From: Kryptolebias marmoratus
Lineage: Eukaryota > Chordata > Actinopteri > Cyprinodontiformes > Rivulidae
Reading direction: 5' to 3'
Assembly: GCF_001649575.2 (NCBI RefSeq)
Contig: NC_051434.1
Span: forward strand, 5,731,877 to 5,795,876
DNA: 64,000 nucleotides
The position numbers and the translations under genes are program-made. Below, piece by piece: positions 36,489 to 48,855 of this stretch (positions are counted from its first letter, which is position 1; the number at the start of each line of letters is the position of its first letter). Below the pieces are notes generated by a model. That model worked only from the letters and a program-made list of their open reading frames with translations. It made no database searches and had not been told where the DNA came from.

Positions 36489-37034
36489 CCTGCTCTGGGG
36501 GAGGAGGAGGATTAGGTAGCAGAAGTGTGATGTTGTTGACACTCCTGTCGCCTTTACAGCTCCGACATGCCGAGGCCTGGCTGTCTGCCCTGACTGAGTC
36601 TGAATGAGTGGACCAAGGAGGAGCAGCAGGGACGTTTCAGAGGTCGGGGGGGGGATGAGTTTTAGGGTGTTGGATGGAGTTAGGATCGCGTTCATGTGTG
36701 AAAGTCTCTTTGAGGGGAAGGATGGAGAGCCAGCTGGCAGCCTCTGGCTCCAGTTTGCCTCGTGGGGATCTGGCTCGGCCCAAATTCCCCTCACTGAGAC
36801 AGCTGGGATGTGGGTGCCAAACGAGGCAGAACTCAAACACACAGAGAGACACATGTTGATTTGGACAGCAGGCAGAAGAAATGATGAAATGATGAGGTTG
36901 GAAGCTTCATAGACTGTAGCACAACGATTCCATTCACCTCCTCTGTGGGATGAAGCCAAAAAAACATCTTCATCAGCATCAACATTTCATGAGATCAAAA
37001 TCCTCTGAATCATTCAACACCAATAAAGTTAAGT

Positions 37035-37272
37035 AATTAAAAATTAGCATTTCTTGAAGAAATACACACCACCAACTGCAGAGTGAAGATTTAAACAAAT
37101 CTTACGTGATCTGTTAGTACTGAAAGTATGTGATGGGGATGACTCTCAGCTACTACCACACCAAATATTGGCTCATTATATGTAAATCTAACTGAATTGT
37201 AGCCATTTTTGTGTTTTCTAAGGTTGCTTTGTTGTGGCAGCCATCTTGAATCAAGGTAACTCCAGAAGTGAA
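37035..37272 (-). repeat. Family A repeat copy, single monomer
   Basis: Minus-strand copy with GACTCTCAGCTACTACCACA, TTGTAGCCATTTTTGTGTTT and TGTGGCAGCCATCTTGAATC. The far right end is absent. Confidence 0.6.
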
Positions 37273-38244
37273 CCAGATTTAGATGAGCTGCAATGAAAGT
37301 CAGCAGGTGATAATGAAAAGAATCTGCTTTCAGTCAGGTGTTAAGACACTTTGAGCTTTTCCAGAAGAAGGAAATATTACAGAATCTTTTTTGAAATTAT
37401 GGAAATAATTTCTGCATTTTAATATTCTTAGTAAAGGTGCCAAATTAAAGATAAAAAAAGGTTTTAAATTTACTAAGCCGAACAGCAACACATTAGATTC
37501 TTTTTCTGCATCCCACACTTTCGTTTTGGGCTTCAGTGCCGGCGGCCGGGAAAAACCCTGTCCAATATTTAACAGCCACATATTTTAAGCACCACAACAA
37601 AGTTTTGTGGCACAAACACTGAAGAAACAATCAGCAGATGGCATAAACACGACTCCAGTTATATTCCTAAGCTCCTTAGCACCTGATGAATTTAAAACAG
37701 GCTCCAAATTGTCATTTTTACCACAAAAAATTCAAATTTTGCTCTCTGGTTGCTGCAAATGTGTTTGCAGAAAAAAGTGGTTAAGATTCAGTTTTCAATA
37801 CAAAACCTACACTACATATCAGCCGCAAGGTTTTTGAAATTATATATTAATCAATTATCAGTTTTTTTAGCAAAATGTTTAAATATGTTAGAATACTTTA
37901 AAATACTGATTTAAAAACAACTTTAAATGGAAACGTAAGATTTTGCACCAAACTACAAAAGGAAGGCAGGTTCTGTAATAAAGGCAGGGACTCTTTTATC
38001 AGTGCTTTTGAAGAAAAGTGTTTTGTTTTTGTTTTTTTAACCTGGAAGGAACATCTAACCTCCATGACTAAATATGTTTCTCATAATTTAAGCAAACTGG
38101 GTTTTTAAATGTCTGTCCTCCTGATCAAATGGAGCTGTTTAATTTGTTTAACATGATTTTTTCCCTCCATTTTAAAAGAAAATTCTCTTAAGCAATATCA
38201 CATGAGGTTGTGCAACAAAGTGTTTTCAATGTCTGAACAAATCT

Positions 38245-38314
38245 GCTACAATTTTGTCATTTTTCTGCATACAATCTTCGTCTAAAGCTCTGGCATGAAA
38301 GGCTGCGGGTGATA
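38245..38314 (+). repeat. Family A terminal fragment
   Basis: Only the terminal part remains: CTCTGGCATGAAAGGCTGCG followed by GGTGATA. Confidence 0.45.
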
Positions 38315-40334
38315 TGCATTCTTTAATAATCATCTGTTGATTTACTCCCTTATTTCTGAGCCACATCCAAGAGCTTTTTTTTCTCCACTCAGAAAAGATG
38401 TTTAGCTGAAGTTAGTTATAAGAGAAAAAAAACAAATGAATATTGAATGCAAATCCTCGCTTCAAATGTTTGCATATTTAACCTTAAATGATATGAAAAA
38501 ATAACTACAATAGTGTAAAATTGTGATGATTAAAGTCAGAGTGATGGAAGAACAAAGGCTGGGTGTTGTCACAGGTTAATGTTTCAGCCATCAGGGAGTC
38601 AGAAAGTAGGTCATAGTTTTTGGAAAACTGGAAGCTGATGTTGTTTCGGGTTAAATACAGCCTCAAACTGCAGGGAGGACTGGAGCTTACTGGAGGTAAA
38701 TCAAGGAGAAACAGAGATAAAGTGACATGTTTGAGTTTTCTTTTATTAAGAACGCCTAACTTGCAACATTTGTCAGCGCACGGCAGTTCAAAACTAATAA
38801 GTGACTCAGAATTTAATGCAGGTTTCATGTCGACGACTCAACGGTTTTTCTATTTTAGGTTTATTTGGCCCTGAAGACAATGTAGAACAAGATTAAGAAA
38901 AAAGATCAGAAAAAAAGCTAAACAATAATAGAAAAGCATGGACTGTAAACGTGTTTTTGGAGTGCAATGTCCTGTAAATCAAAGCTGCTGTCTTTAGATG
39001 TCGGCAATTAAGTAAAATGTCTCCCGACTTGAACTTGAACTGGAAGATGAGGACAAAGTGGAAACAACCGGAAAGAAATCATTCCTGCTGTGTGACAGAG
39101 AAACACCTCGGATATTCCAGCTCATCCATCAGTGGGAGGGAGATTTCCTCTGCATGGAAACTTCACCAGGAAATCGAGCACATTGTGCTCGGTGTGCGTT
39201 CTCATCTGTTCTGTTTTGACACCTCTGAGTCCCTCGGTATGAAACTCTGCTGAGTAGGGAACGAAAACATCTGGGCCACAAGGTTAGAGGAGCATCTCAG
39301 GTCTTCCCCGTCTTAATGACACGAGCTCAAAACACAACAGAATTCATTCATCCAACACGGCACCCGGTTCTCACAATGCCTCCCACGCTTAATCTGAATA
39401 ACAGTCGAACGGCAAGACTTTGTGCAGAAGCATATCAAGCTTAAATGCAAATCCTAGTGGGAAAAAATAACACGATCAACAGCCCGTGTCAGCGTGGACG
39501 TGCCGTGACGTGAGTCCGGCGTGGTTGAGATGAATTAATTTCAGGTGCAGAGAAGCACTGATCTTGTTTAAACTGATCAGGGTGAAGCGGTTGGGTCGGC
39601 TGGCTGACAGACAGGTGCAGTAAATTGATAAAGCATCTTGTCGGTATCAAATCGAGGCGGACAGGCAGGTAGGCAGAGATGAAGTGTTATATCTGGGCCC
39701 ATCTCTTTATATTCTACAGCGATGTGCGGAGACAAGTGAAGGTCCTCCCACCTTCCACCAACAAACCCTCCGAGGAAACATAAACCTGACACAACGCACA
39801 TATTTTAATTACTTCGTATCAAACTACCCAGAACAGCAGCGCTTTGTAAGGACTTGCTTTGATTAATAGCTGATAAAAAAGAACTGCTCTATTTACTGCA
39901 TGTAGGTCAGCTTGTACCTGCTCGACTATTTTGTGGCGAAGCCTTGATGTGCCCAAAATATAGAAAACTTAACTTCTTGGTTCGCTCTCGGTGAGACACA
40001 ACAGCAGAATGCTGCACCTGGTGTCTCACTACGTCTAAAAATATTTACTTGCTCGGAGCAGAACATGTTTTCTTCCTTTCTTATAAAAAGAAAAATACTG
40101 GAGGGCATTGTTGCTTGGTGCTTTTTTTTTTAATGACATTACCTTCATGGCTCGCAGTATGAAAGTCCCACTTGGTTTGTCCACCTCTGAAATAACAACT
40201 ACCGGACAGGTTTCTTTCAAATTTTACACATAAGTTGCTGTTTATGGATGTAAAGCATGAGATGAACTGATGGTAGTGGTCTCTAATCTTTTCTCTCACT
40301 TATACCACGAATAGTATTTTTACAATAACATCCG

Positions 40335-41270
40335 TCCATCTTTTTACAACCTTTGATCTGCGGTCAGGTCCTGGAGGCAACAGTTAGAGATGCCCAGACA
40401 CCCCTCCCCCTAAACGACCCTCTGCAGCTCCTCCTGAGGGATCCTGAGCTGCTACCAGGTCAGAACAGATATATTATTCCTCTAATGGATTCTGGATCTG
40501 CCCTCCTCCAAGAAAGACGTGCCTGAAACACCTCCAGCGGGGAGACGAACAGGAAGCATCCTAATCAGACGCCCGAACCATCTCAGCCGACTCTATTTGA
40601 TGTAGAGGAGCAGCGGGTTTACTTCGAGCTCCCCCAGGATGATGGAGCGCCTCCGCCCATCTCTGAGGTTGAGCCCAGCCACCCTACGAAGGCAGCTCAT
40701 TTCAGCTACTTGGATTCATGATTGTGACCTCAGGTGAGGGTTGGCACACAGACAAACAAAGGCCTTATTAGTCTCTATTTCTCACTACCTTCAGCCATCA
40801 TTCATGAACGAGACACAAAGATACTTACACTCCTCTTGAGGCAGAGACTCGTGGCCTCAGACTTTAGGAGCTGAGCTTGGTTGAACTTGGTTGTGTCGTG
40901 GTTTGAGGACTCTAAAGAACAACATCATCTGCAAAAACGTAAAGAGCTTCCAAACCAGACAGCCTCCTCTCCACAGCTACGCCTTGAGATCTGGTCCATG
41001 AACACCACAGATAGGATGGTGGGGGACAAGGGACATCCCTGGGAACAAACTAGACTTTGTGCAGAGAAAGTGGACACAGCTCTCACTTTGGATGTACAGA
41101 AACTAGATCGTTGTCGCTGGGCTGTGAGATTTCACAGCTAGTCGGCAAACGACACAGGACAAACTGTCTTTGTCCCCTCAGCAACGCTTCACAGAAAGAT
41201 CTGCTGTACTGGTCCACGACTGGATAGTTTCTTCAGGATCCAAGGTTCGACGGCTATTTAAAGCCCAGTT
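40335..41270. mobile_element. Probable non-LTR retrotransposon relic
   Basis: This block has the look of a widely dispersed teleost repeat, with phrases such as CGCCCGAACCATCTCAGCCG, GAGGAGCAGCGGGTTTACTT and AGGTTGAGCCCAGCCACCCT. From memory I associate these with fish LINE-type sequences, but I cannot fix the clade. It is G+C-richer than its flanks. Both strands carry stops, so it is dead. The boundaries are approximate and the family assignment needs a repeat-library search. Confidence 0.45.
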
Positions 41271-42640
41271 TTTATTTTCCTGAGGAGGGGAGGTCCACTT
41301 CACTTTATTCAGGTTCCTTATGGGAAAAAGAAGCGAGATTTAAGGATTCTTTACAATAATGTGATAATTCTTCAGTATTTCTGGGGCTTCAGAGTCTCAG
41401 CTCAGCAGGTTTTTCAAAGCAGTTGTCATAACTGTGATTACTAAAGAATGTGGCTTTTTTAAATTTCTGTTTTCATTACTTTTTGTGTCTTACTTAAAAA
41501 CAAGTTCCTGATTCCATTACTGGTTATTTTGAGCACAGTTTACATTTCATTCTTTTCTAATTTCACCATAATAAGTGTAGCGTTTGATTTGCTGAAGATG
41601 TGGCTGAATGTAATTACTCAGTTCATTATTCTTCTCTGTCTGGTTCTCCACTTTATTAAGCTCTATCATTTGTAATATGCAGTTGTTTGTTTTTCCCCAT
41701 TTAGTCCAACTTCACTTGTAGATTAATTTCCACCGCTGTAATCCCCTCTCCTGCCTCAGGCAAACACAGCGAATACTTCAGACTTTCATAAGGTGATATT
41801 GTTCTTTACTTTCTTCTTCTGTCTCAGCAGGTTCTTGTCAAGCAGACTTCTGTGAGGTCTGATTTCTGCTCCTCCACTTACAGTTCATTACTTTTTAATA
41901 CTATAATAAAAACAAAAAATGTTCCATGAGCGTCTTTTTTTTTTTTTTTTTTTTTACTTTGAGCAGTGATTGTCAACTGGTGGTTCCCAAGTGAAATTCA
42001 ACCCAGGAGCTGCTTCCATTCGGCCTCCAAAGTATTAAAGTAAGAATAAATTATTCACAGCAGGGGCGTACGGTCAGGGGAGGCACATGACAAGAAAAAA
42101 AAATAATAACATAAAATGAATATTAATATTTGTCCACTGATCTTTATGTATAACTAATTTTCGAACCTTTTTATAGTCAAAATCCCTGAAATCTGCTAAA
42201 ATTGCACAGATCTTGTTCAAATACAATGGTGAAACGCGAGGTGCGGCAGCAACGAGCCTCACCTCACCTCTGATTGCGCAATCCATCACAAACTGGGTTG
42301 ATACATGCAATTGTCCCATGCCTGTTGCCGTACCGCTGCATGTCGCCGATATAATGGTTTATATACCCTGATTTTCCACAGTCTGGCTAATGTCTTTAAC
42401 CATTTATGTTTAATGTTTGTTAGTGACATATTTAGTTTTTATGAGGGGACATAAAACCGAGGTGAAAAGGCGCAGGGTGAGGCAGGCAGTACTCTGCCGC
42501 CCTGAGGGGGGCGCATGTGAGCTAACGGGAGCTTGTTGCTGCTGTCCTTTCACGCAGAGGCGAGTGACAGTCACGTGCACTGCCGCGAGCTGGTAATTTT
42601 TGTTTTGCTCCATCGGACTGCCAAAACGGTAACGTTTTTT

Positions 42641-42723
42641 CTTATCTTATCTTATCTTTAACACGTACGTGCGCGCGCGCGTGTGTGTGTGAGAGAGAGA
42701 GAGTGTGTGTGTGTGTGTGTGTG
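42641..42723. repeat. Compound microsatellite (TTATC)n-(CG)n-(GT)n-(GA)n-(GT)n
   Basis: TTATC x 3-4 (42641-42658), then ACACGTACGT, (GC)5, (GT)5, (GA)6 and (GT)8 back to back. The alternating purine-pyrimidine stretch is about 30 bp. Confidence 0.92.
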
Positions 42724-43393
42724 AAGAACGCTGATGAGATATGAAATAACCAGTAGCCAATTGAATAAGCTACTCTTTTGGGTTTCCCAGCTCAGAGAAG
42801 TTAATAACGGCAGCACCTTAGCCAATCAGAATTCTCGCCCACGGCACGTGATCAGTCCCGACCCAGGAGTGAGAGGAAATCCGGAAACTCAATAAAGATT
42901 AGCTCAATAGGATGAGAGGTGCTAAAAAGCTCATTATGTGAAGTTTAACCCTTAAATAAGGTGCAATTTTAATTCTTTGCTAGATCCACAAAACTGTCCC
43001 TTTTAGACCCCGTTAATGCAACTTTAGCCTCAGTATCTTTGGACAGGTTAAATGGCATTTACACATCTTTACAACCCAAAAATGCTCTCTGCATTCTGGG
43101 ACTGAATAGTGAGAATGCAACACTTGAATCACTGAGTCATTATCAAAAAACCATAAAATGCTGCTGCAGAAGGTTAATAATTAGCAAGGCTAATAAGCTG
43201 AAGTGAGTTTGACTGAAGCTAACTATGTTAGCATCAATGAGCTGTGCATAGATTATTGTGGCGTCAGTCCCTGTTGTAAATTAAGGCCCTGTCCGTATTA
43301 CTCTGGAGTTTGTTTGTTTTTTGTCTGCATGTTTTATTAAAAAAGAAGCTGTAATCCAGGAGCTGAGCCACTTCGAGGCAAGACTGTCTACAT

Positions 43394-43618
43394 CACAGGT
43401 GTCAAACTTCCATTCCTCGGGGGTCGCTCTCCTGCATGTTTTAGATGTGTTCTTGCTTTAAAACACCTGCTTTAAATGGTTGACTTGTTGCCATGCTCCT
43501 AGAGAACTTGATGATTTAGTGAAGAGGTAATTAAACCATTTGAATCAGGTGTGTTGGAGCAGAAAAACCTAAAACTCCCAGGACAGCGGCCCTCGAGGCC
43601 TGGAGTTTGACACCCCTG
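43394..43618. mobile_element. hAT-type MITE, sister copy of 14746
   Basis: A 225-bp copy colinear with the 14746 element along its whole length. It is flanked by a perfect 8-bp duplication GTCTACAT at 43386-43393 and 43619-43626. The left end is CACAGGTGTCAAACT instead of CAGGGGTGTCAAACT (two changes); the right end GTTTGACACCCCTG is intact. Confidence 0.88.
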
Positions 43619-45944
43619 GTCTACATTACCAACATATCAAAACACAGTCTCTAGGGCACAAAGTGATGGCGGGCATGTGCGAAAGAAGCTGTTATTGTTT
43701 CTAAAAAGCTTCACATTTCCTGTCCACACAGATGCACCAGAAATTCAGTTCTCAAGAATCTCCGTCTATGGAAAACGTTTTTTTTTTTTTTTTCCAAATA
43801 TCAGTTTTTCTCACTAAGAACTCTGTTCGTGCAAACACAGCAGAAAATATCCTTTTTTTTTTAAAACATCCAGAGCAGAGTAGTCTGGGCCTTGGTGTTT
43901 TGTGATGTTTTACAGCTGGAGCAGATGTTTGAACCGATTCATCTTTGTGCCTGATGTAACTACCCTCCAGTAAAAGTAAAATAAACTCTGTCAGGTGCTT
44001 TCCTTCAGACATTATAGCTTAACTCAAAACTCTTCTTTTTTTCCCACTTTTTTCCATATTTATCATTTATGTGCAGTAATGCGCAGCAGATATTGAACTA
44101 AACATAACAGATGAGCCATGATTATAAGAAACACGGCTAATTAGAGGCTGACCCCCCACACTGTCTGCTTAAACAGATTCTGGCTCTTCGGCACATTTTT
44201 TGTTGACAGTCCCTGTTTTGAGGTTTGTATTACATGATGTAAAAATCCCCTAATAATCTTTATTAGTTTCTGTCACATGAATTGACGAGGTTGAGTGTGA
44301 GCCAGGCCCGTCCAACACGGCTCCAGGTTGAACGGTTTGTCAGAGAAATGTTTTAAAAAGGGATTTGTGGAGCGTTTGGCGTGTTTCTGTGAAATACATT
44401 CCATATCCATCTACCAAACTCTTCAGGCAAGCTCAAACTTATTGAGCTCCAAGACAAAAAAGGAGAGATTTTTTTTTGTGTGTGCTTGTATTGGCAGCTG
44501 TAGTATAGATAAACTTACATGTCTGGTTTGAAAGCAGATTATGGAAAGATAAACTTGCAACTCCCAGTTTGCACAAAGCAGCGGTTATCAAAATGCTCTT
44601 TCCCTCGTGGCTTCTTCATCTTCATGTGTCACACAGAGAAGACACTGATACAATCACTCCTATCGATAAATCTAAACCCAGGCCTCTTTAGATTTAAATC
44701 ATTTATTCTATTGTTCTCAGGCCCCTAAATTCATAATCAATGTCTTTTGTATGATCAGGGCAACGCTAACGTTTCCTAATAATCCTTGCTTCGTGATGTT
44801 ACACAACCGGGTAACGGCTGCCGAGTTAACGACAGGAACAGGAAGATCGAGTTCAGGGAAAAAAAGGTTGTTTCTAGTAAACAACAGACTCCTGAGTCGT
44901 GAGAAAAAAAAAGGTGACAAAGGGGAAAAAACAGAAGAGGTTTAACTCATCTGTCAGCCTGACGGGAACATCCTTCCAGTGGAGCGCGGCGTGTTAAACC
45001 CACCTGGATGTTAAGATTTCTGATGACTTCTGTTTTTGAAGCAATTTGTAATGTTTGCTTTCACTTGATTTCAGCTTTAGGCTCAAGGTTGAAGTTTTAT
45101 TTTACATTGCTTTCAAGTTTTTTCCACTATTGTCACCTTAATATTTTTTACTTAGACAAAAAAAAATGTTATTTAGCGTCTTTATTTCGATATCTTTACC
45201 TGTTAGTTTTCCTCCGGCTGTTGCTTTGTGCCTTTCTTTGGTTGCATGTTATAACCTGTCAGACTCATCATGTTATTCATCGTTGTACCTGTCAGAAACT
45301 GTTTTCCGTGACAGCCACAGTGCTTTAATTACAAAAAACAAATACATATCAGGTTTCTGTGAAGTGTTTATGAATCTTTTTAATAAACAGGACGTAGAAA
45401 ATTATTACAGACTTTAAATCACATAAAATAGATCCTTTAGAAAACCTCTTTTTGAGTGAATTACAACAAAAAATAAGATTGTGGGTGGGATAACCAGGTG
45501 TTCAGGCTGCCGTCTGATTTAGTTTTGATGTAGACAGAAGCCGAGACGACAGTTTTCAACCAGAAACAGGTGAAGTGTTAACATCGACACAGAGTTTTGT
45601 TTATCTGAGCGCAGAACTCTTAGGGAAATTCATCTGAATATATATTTTTACAGCTTCCGACGTGTTTGCTTCTGGCTTATTTTACAGAATGCTTGTGTTT
45701 CTGAGCGCCCCTCGCATATTTCCAGGCTGTTCTACAAACACAAACTAATCATTACATCAATGGCTCCCTGCAGATGGAGGCTTATTCTGCTGCAGCTCCA
45801 CCGTCTCGCCACCTGGCTCACATCTGGACGAGGCTATGCTGGTTTTGTTTATTTATTCCCACACATTTGTCCATTTTATGACTCTGACATGTGATGGTTG
45901 AGAAAAAAAAACACAGTTGATGTTTCTGTTGAATGAAAGAGTTT

Positions 45945-46345
45945 TAAAATTAAAGGCCTAGCAGTTCTTTAAAAGAATGCCGCCTTTCATGTCAGAGTTT
46001 TTGACTAACATGTTGAGAAAAGATGGAGTTGTAGCTGCTTTTGGTCAAACGTCAGGCTCAATCTCGTGGGAAGATGTCACACCGTGTTGTGAATAAATCT
46101 CATCTACAGTCACAACAAACTTTAGCTCCATATGTGTCAAACTGACTGACTTAGAGCCGTTTTTGTGTTTTGTAAGATCAGTTGGCTGTGGCAGCCATCT
46201 TGAATTGGGTTAACTCCAAAATTCAATCAGTTGTAGACGTACACCCAACGATTGTTTTCTACAAGTTTCCTTAAAATCCGTCCAGTGTTTCATGAGATAT
46301 TTTGCTCTCAGACAGACAAACACATGCACAGATATGAGTAAATAC
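45945..46345 (-). repeat. Family A repeat copy
   Basis: Minus-strand copy with CTTTAAAAGAATGCCGCCTT, GTGTTTTGTAAGATCAGTTG, TGTGGCAGCCATCTTGAATT and TTCATGAGATATTTTGCT, in the family order. Confidence 0.62.
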
Positions 46346-47163
46346 ACGATTGCCTGCCCTTTTCCTGCTATTTTACTTGTAAAAATACGTGACCCTTAGC
46401 CTTTCAGCCACATGCTGTGATGAGGAGTCGGTAATATCTCTGCAGCCGTGGGAACTTTACCAGGAAACAGCCGTTTTTGAAGCCTGTAACAGTTTAACGG
46501 GTGGCATGTGGGTGCGCTGCCATCACAGTGAATGGAAAATGTTGTTCTCATCACTGCTAGTTAGCCTCGGGCAGCATAGCATGTGGCAATGATGTGCATG
46601 TCGCCGCATTCATCGAGCGCTCGGTGAGCAACGAGGAACTCTCTGACTGTTAAACAGCAAGGCTGATTTCATCAAACTTGCTTTAAAACTTCCCAAATTA
46701 TCATTCCCTCCTCCCTCCCCTGCTTCCGCACTTTCTGAGTTTCTTCTATCCTCCCTGAACACCTTAGCAACTTTCACTTTTGTCCCTCTGTTTGTCTCCG
46801 AGATCTAAACAAATTAGGGAGCGAATGAGGAGGGAGGAGTGACGCGGGTGATGAGGCATGCCAGAATGTCAACAGATGACAAGGAGTGCTGATGAGGGGA
46901 GTAATGGAGAGAAAAAGGAGCGATAATGTGATGAAAGGAGAGAAGTATTCCCTGGAAACCTTGACTTGAAAAGAAATGATTAATGAGGCCAGATGTTAAG
47001 TTTCTTTTTGGATGAATCACCACATTCCCCATGACGAAGCAAAAAATACAGCCCCACATTTTCCCAAACACCGCAATTATGTTCCAGACTGAAGACAAAT
47101 CTTGTCTGGCTTGAGCAACGTTTGCTTTATCAGGTCAAAGCATGAACTAAATCTGTTTTTTTA

Positions 47164-47185
47164 TATTATTATTATTATTATTATT
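47164..47185. repeat. (ATT)n microsatellite
   Basis: About seven ATT units. Confidence 0.92.
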
Positions 47186-48694
47186 CTTTATGCTGACACC
47201 ACTTTATTCCAATCCATGCCTCTTTTTATACAAAATCAGGTCTCTTTCTCTGAGACAGAACCACTTCAGGACGTCTGTTTGGCCAACCAACATAATTATA
47301 GACGAGAAAGAAACTGCATCGCCCCGACACAACAGATCTTTCAGAGGCACGTTTCAATGAGCCCGGCCTCATTTAAGGAACCAAAACGACTCAGCCCAAT
47401 GAAGAAGTTATAATACACATGTTTACAAGGTTGGTAGAAAACAGTGACAAAGACACGCCCCTTTTTCATGACCTCTGACCTCCTGTCGTCTTTCACCAAT
47501 TGTTCTCTGAAAAGTTCACTCTGACCTGAGTGAATCTTGGCTGTTTTGGGACACGTGTATACGCTTGTGGACATCTAATCAGTTATTCGGATTGTTTACA
47601 TGCTTTCCTAAGGCCTGTGAAGGAAATGAGACGTTTATTTGATCACTGAGCTTCATAAACACGAGAAATTATTATTGGTCGTTAATTGTGTGCAAATATT
47701 CAGTGTGAGAAAAAATTCAAGTGTTTTAAGAAATAATCTCTCTTGTCTTACAGGAGAACTGGATCTTTGGACAGAGTGAGATAAAGCCTTTCTGCTCAAC
47801 CCCGAGGTCTAAATGTTCTCGTTGTTATCAAACGAAGTCTGATAACAAACTGAAGAGGAAGCCATGGAGGGTGACGGCGAGTCAGTTCGAATTTACGTTC
47901 GTCGAGTAAAGAGCTTCAGCCCGTCGTTGTTGTCATTTTGTTTTTGTAACCTGAGGACAAACATTTTCGCTTCGTGTCTTTGTAAGTCCAGCAGGCAAAA
48001 AGAAAGATAAAACCGTAAAGAGGAACTCCAGTAGAAATAACTCTTGAAGCAGCGTACGCGTCGCCTGACTCCTGAGTCCTGCTGCATCAGCCTCCTCCTC
48101 GCTGACCCTCTGGACAGAACGCTGACCTCTGTCCCTTAACCTGCCTCCTTCTTGAGTTCCTGTTGAGGCCTGAGAAACCTCCAAGTTCCTCAAAGACAAC
48201 GTGACGACTGCCCCCCCACAGCTTCTGATCCGGTGAGGCACCTTTAACTCTGTGAAAACATTGATTTCTAATCTGATGTTTCATCAAAACTGACCAGAGT
48301 TATTAACATCTTCTGACCTCATTCCAAAGTGAACTATTTACCAAAATACCAAAAGTATTCCCAACGCTCGCGCTGATAAGAAACTTAAAACATCAATCCT
48401 AAAATCCAAACATTCTGTTCAAAGAATTATTTCGGTTTAGATAAACTAATAATCCCCATGTCATCTTTGATTATTAAAGTATTACTTGCTGCTGTGTTTT
48501 ATCTTGATAAATCCTCGTTTAATGTAATTAACTAATAGTCCTTCCTCAGAAAATATTCTCTAAACTTAAAATTCAGTTTCCTCCTTATTCAGTGTAAATA
48601 ATATAAGGGTTCCCTGTAATTTATTAATTTCCCCCTTTAGTTGTTGAGATCTGATAAATGATGAATTTAAGCTCCAGATTCAACTTTCCACTTG

Positions 48695-48855
48695 TTATGA
48701 AGTCATAGCATTCCTTAAAGGAAGGCATGTCGACCGAGTTTTAAACTTGGATTATTTACTTTAGATATTAGCTTTCACAGTATGTCTTATGAATGACTGT
48801 CAGCTACTACCACACAAAATTTTAGGGTAATATTTATAGGATCTGTAGGAGTTTT
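48695..48855 (-). repeat. Family A repeat fragment
   Basis: Minus-strand fragment with CATTCCTTAAAGGAAGGCAT at the left and GACTGTCAGCTACTACCACA; truncated before the CCATCTTGAA block. Confidence 0.5.

Larger units (their letters stand above)
34941..40334. other. Intergenic DNA, no gene seen
   Basis: Holds family A copies (35975, 37035, 38245) and two GT tracts. The longest chance frames in the window (180 and 232 codons, minus strand) are here and cross those repeats. Confidence 0.65.

Noticed and set aside
36261..36959. Longest minus-strand open frame outside ext1 (232 codons)
   Set aside because: It crosses a GT microsatellite (giving THTHTHTH) and a family A repeat copy, shows no domain and no splice context; taken as a chance frame.
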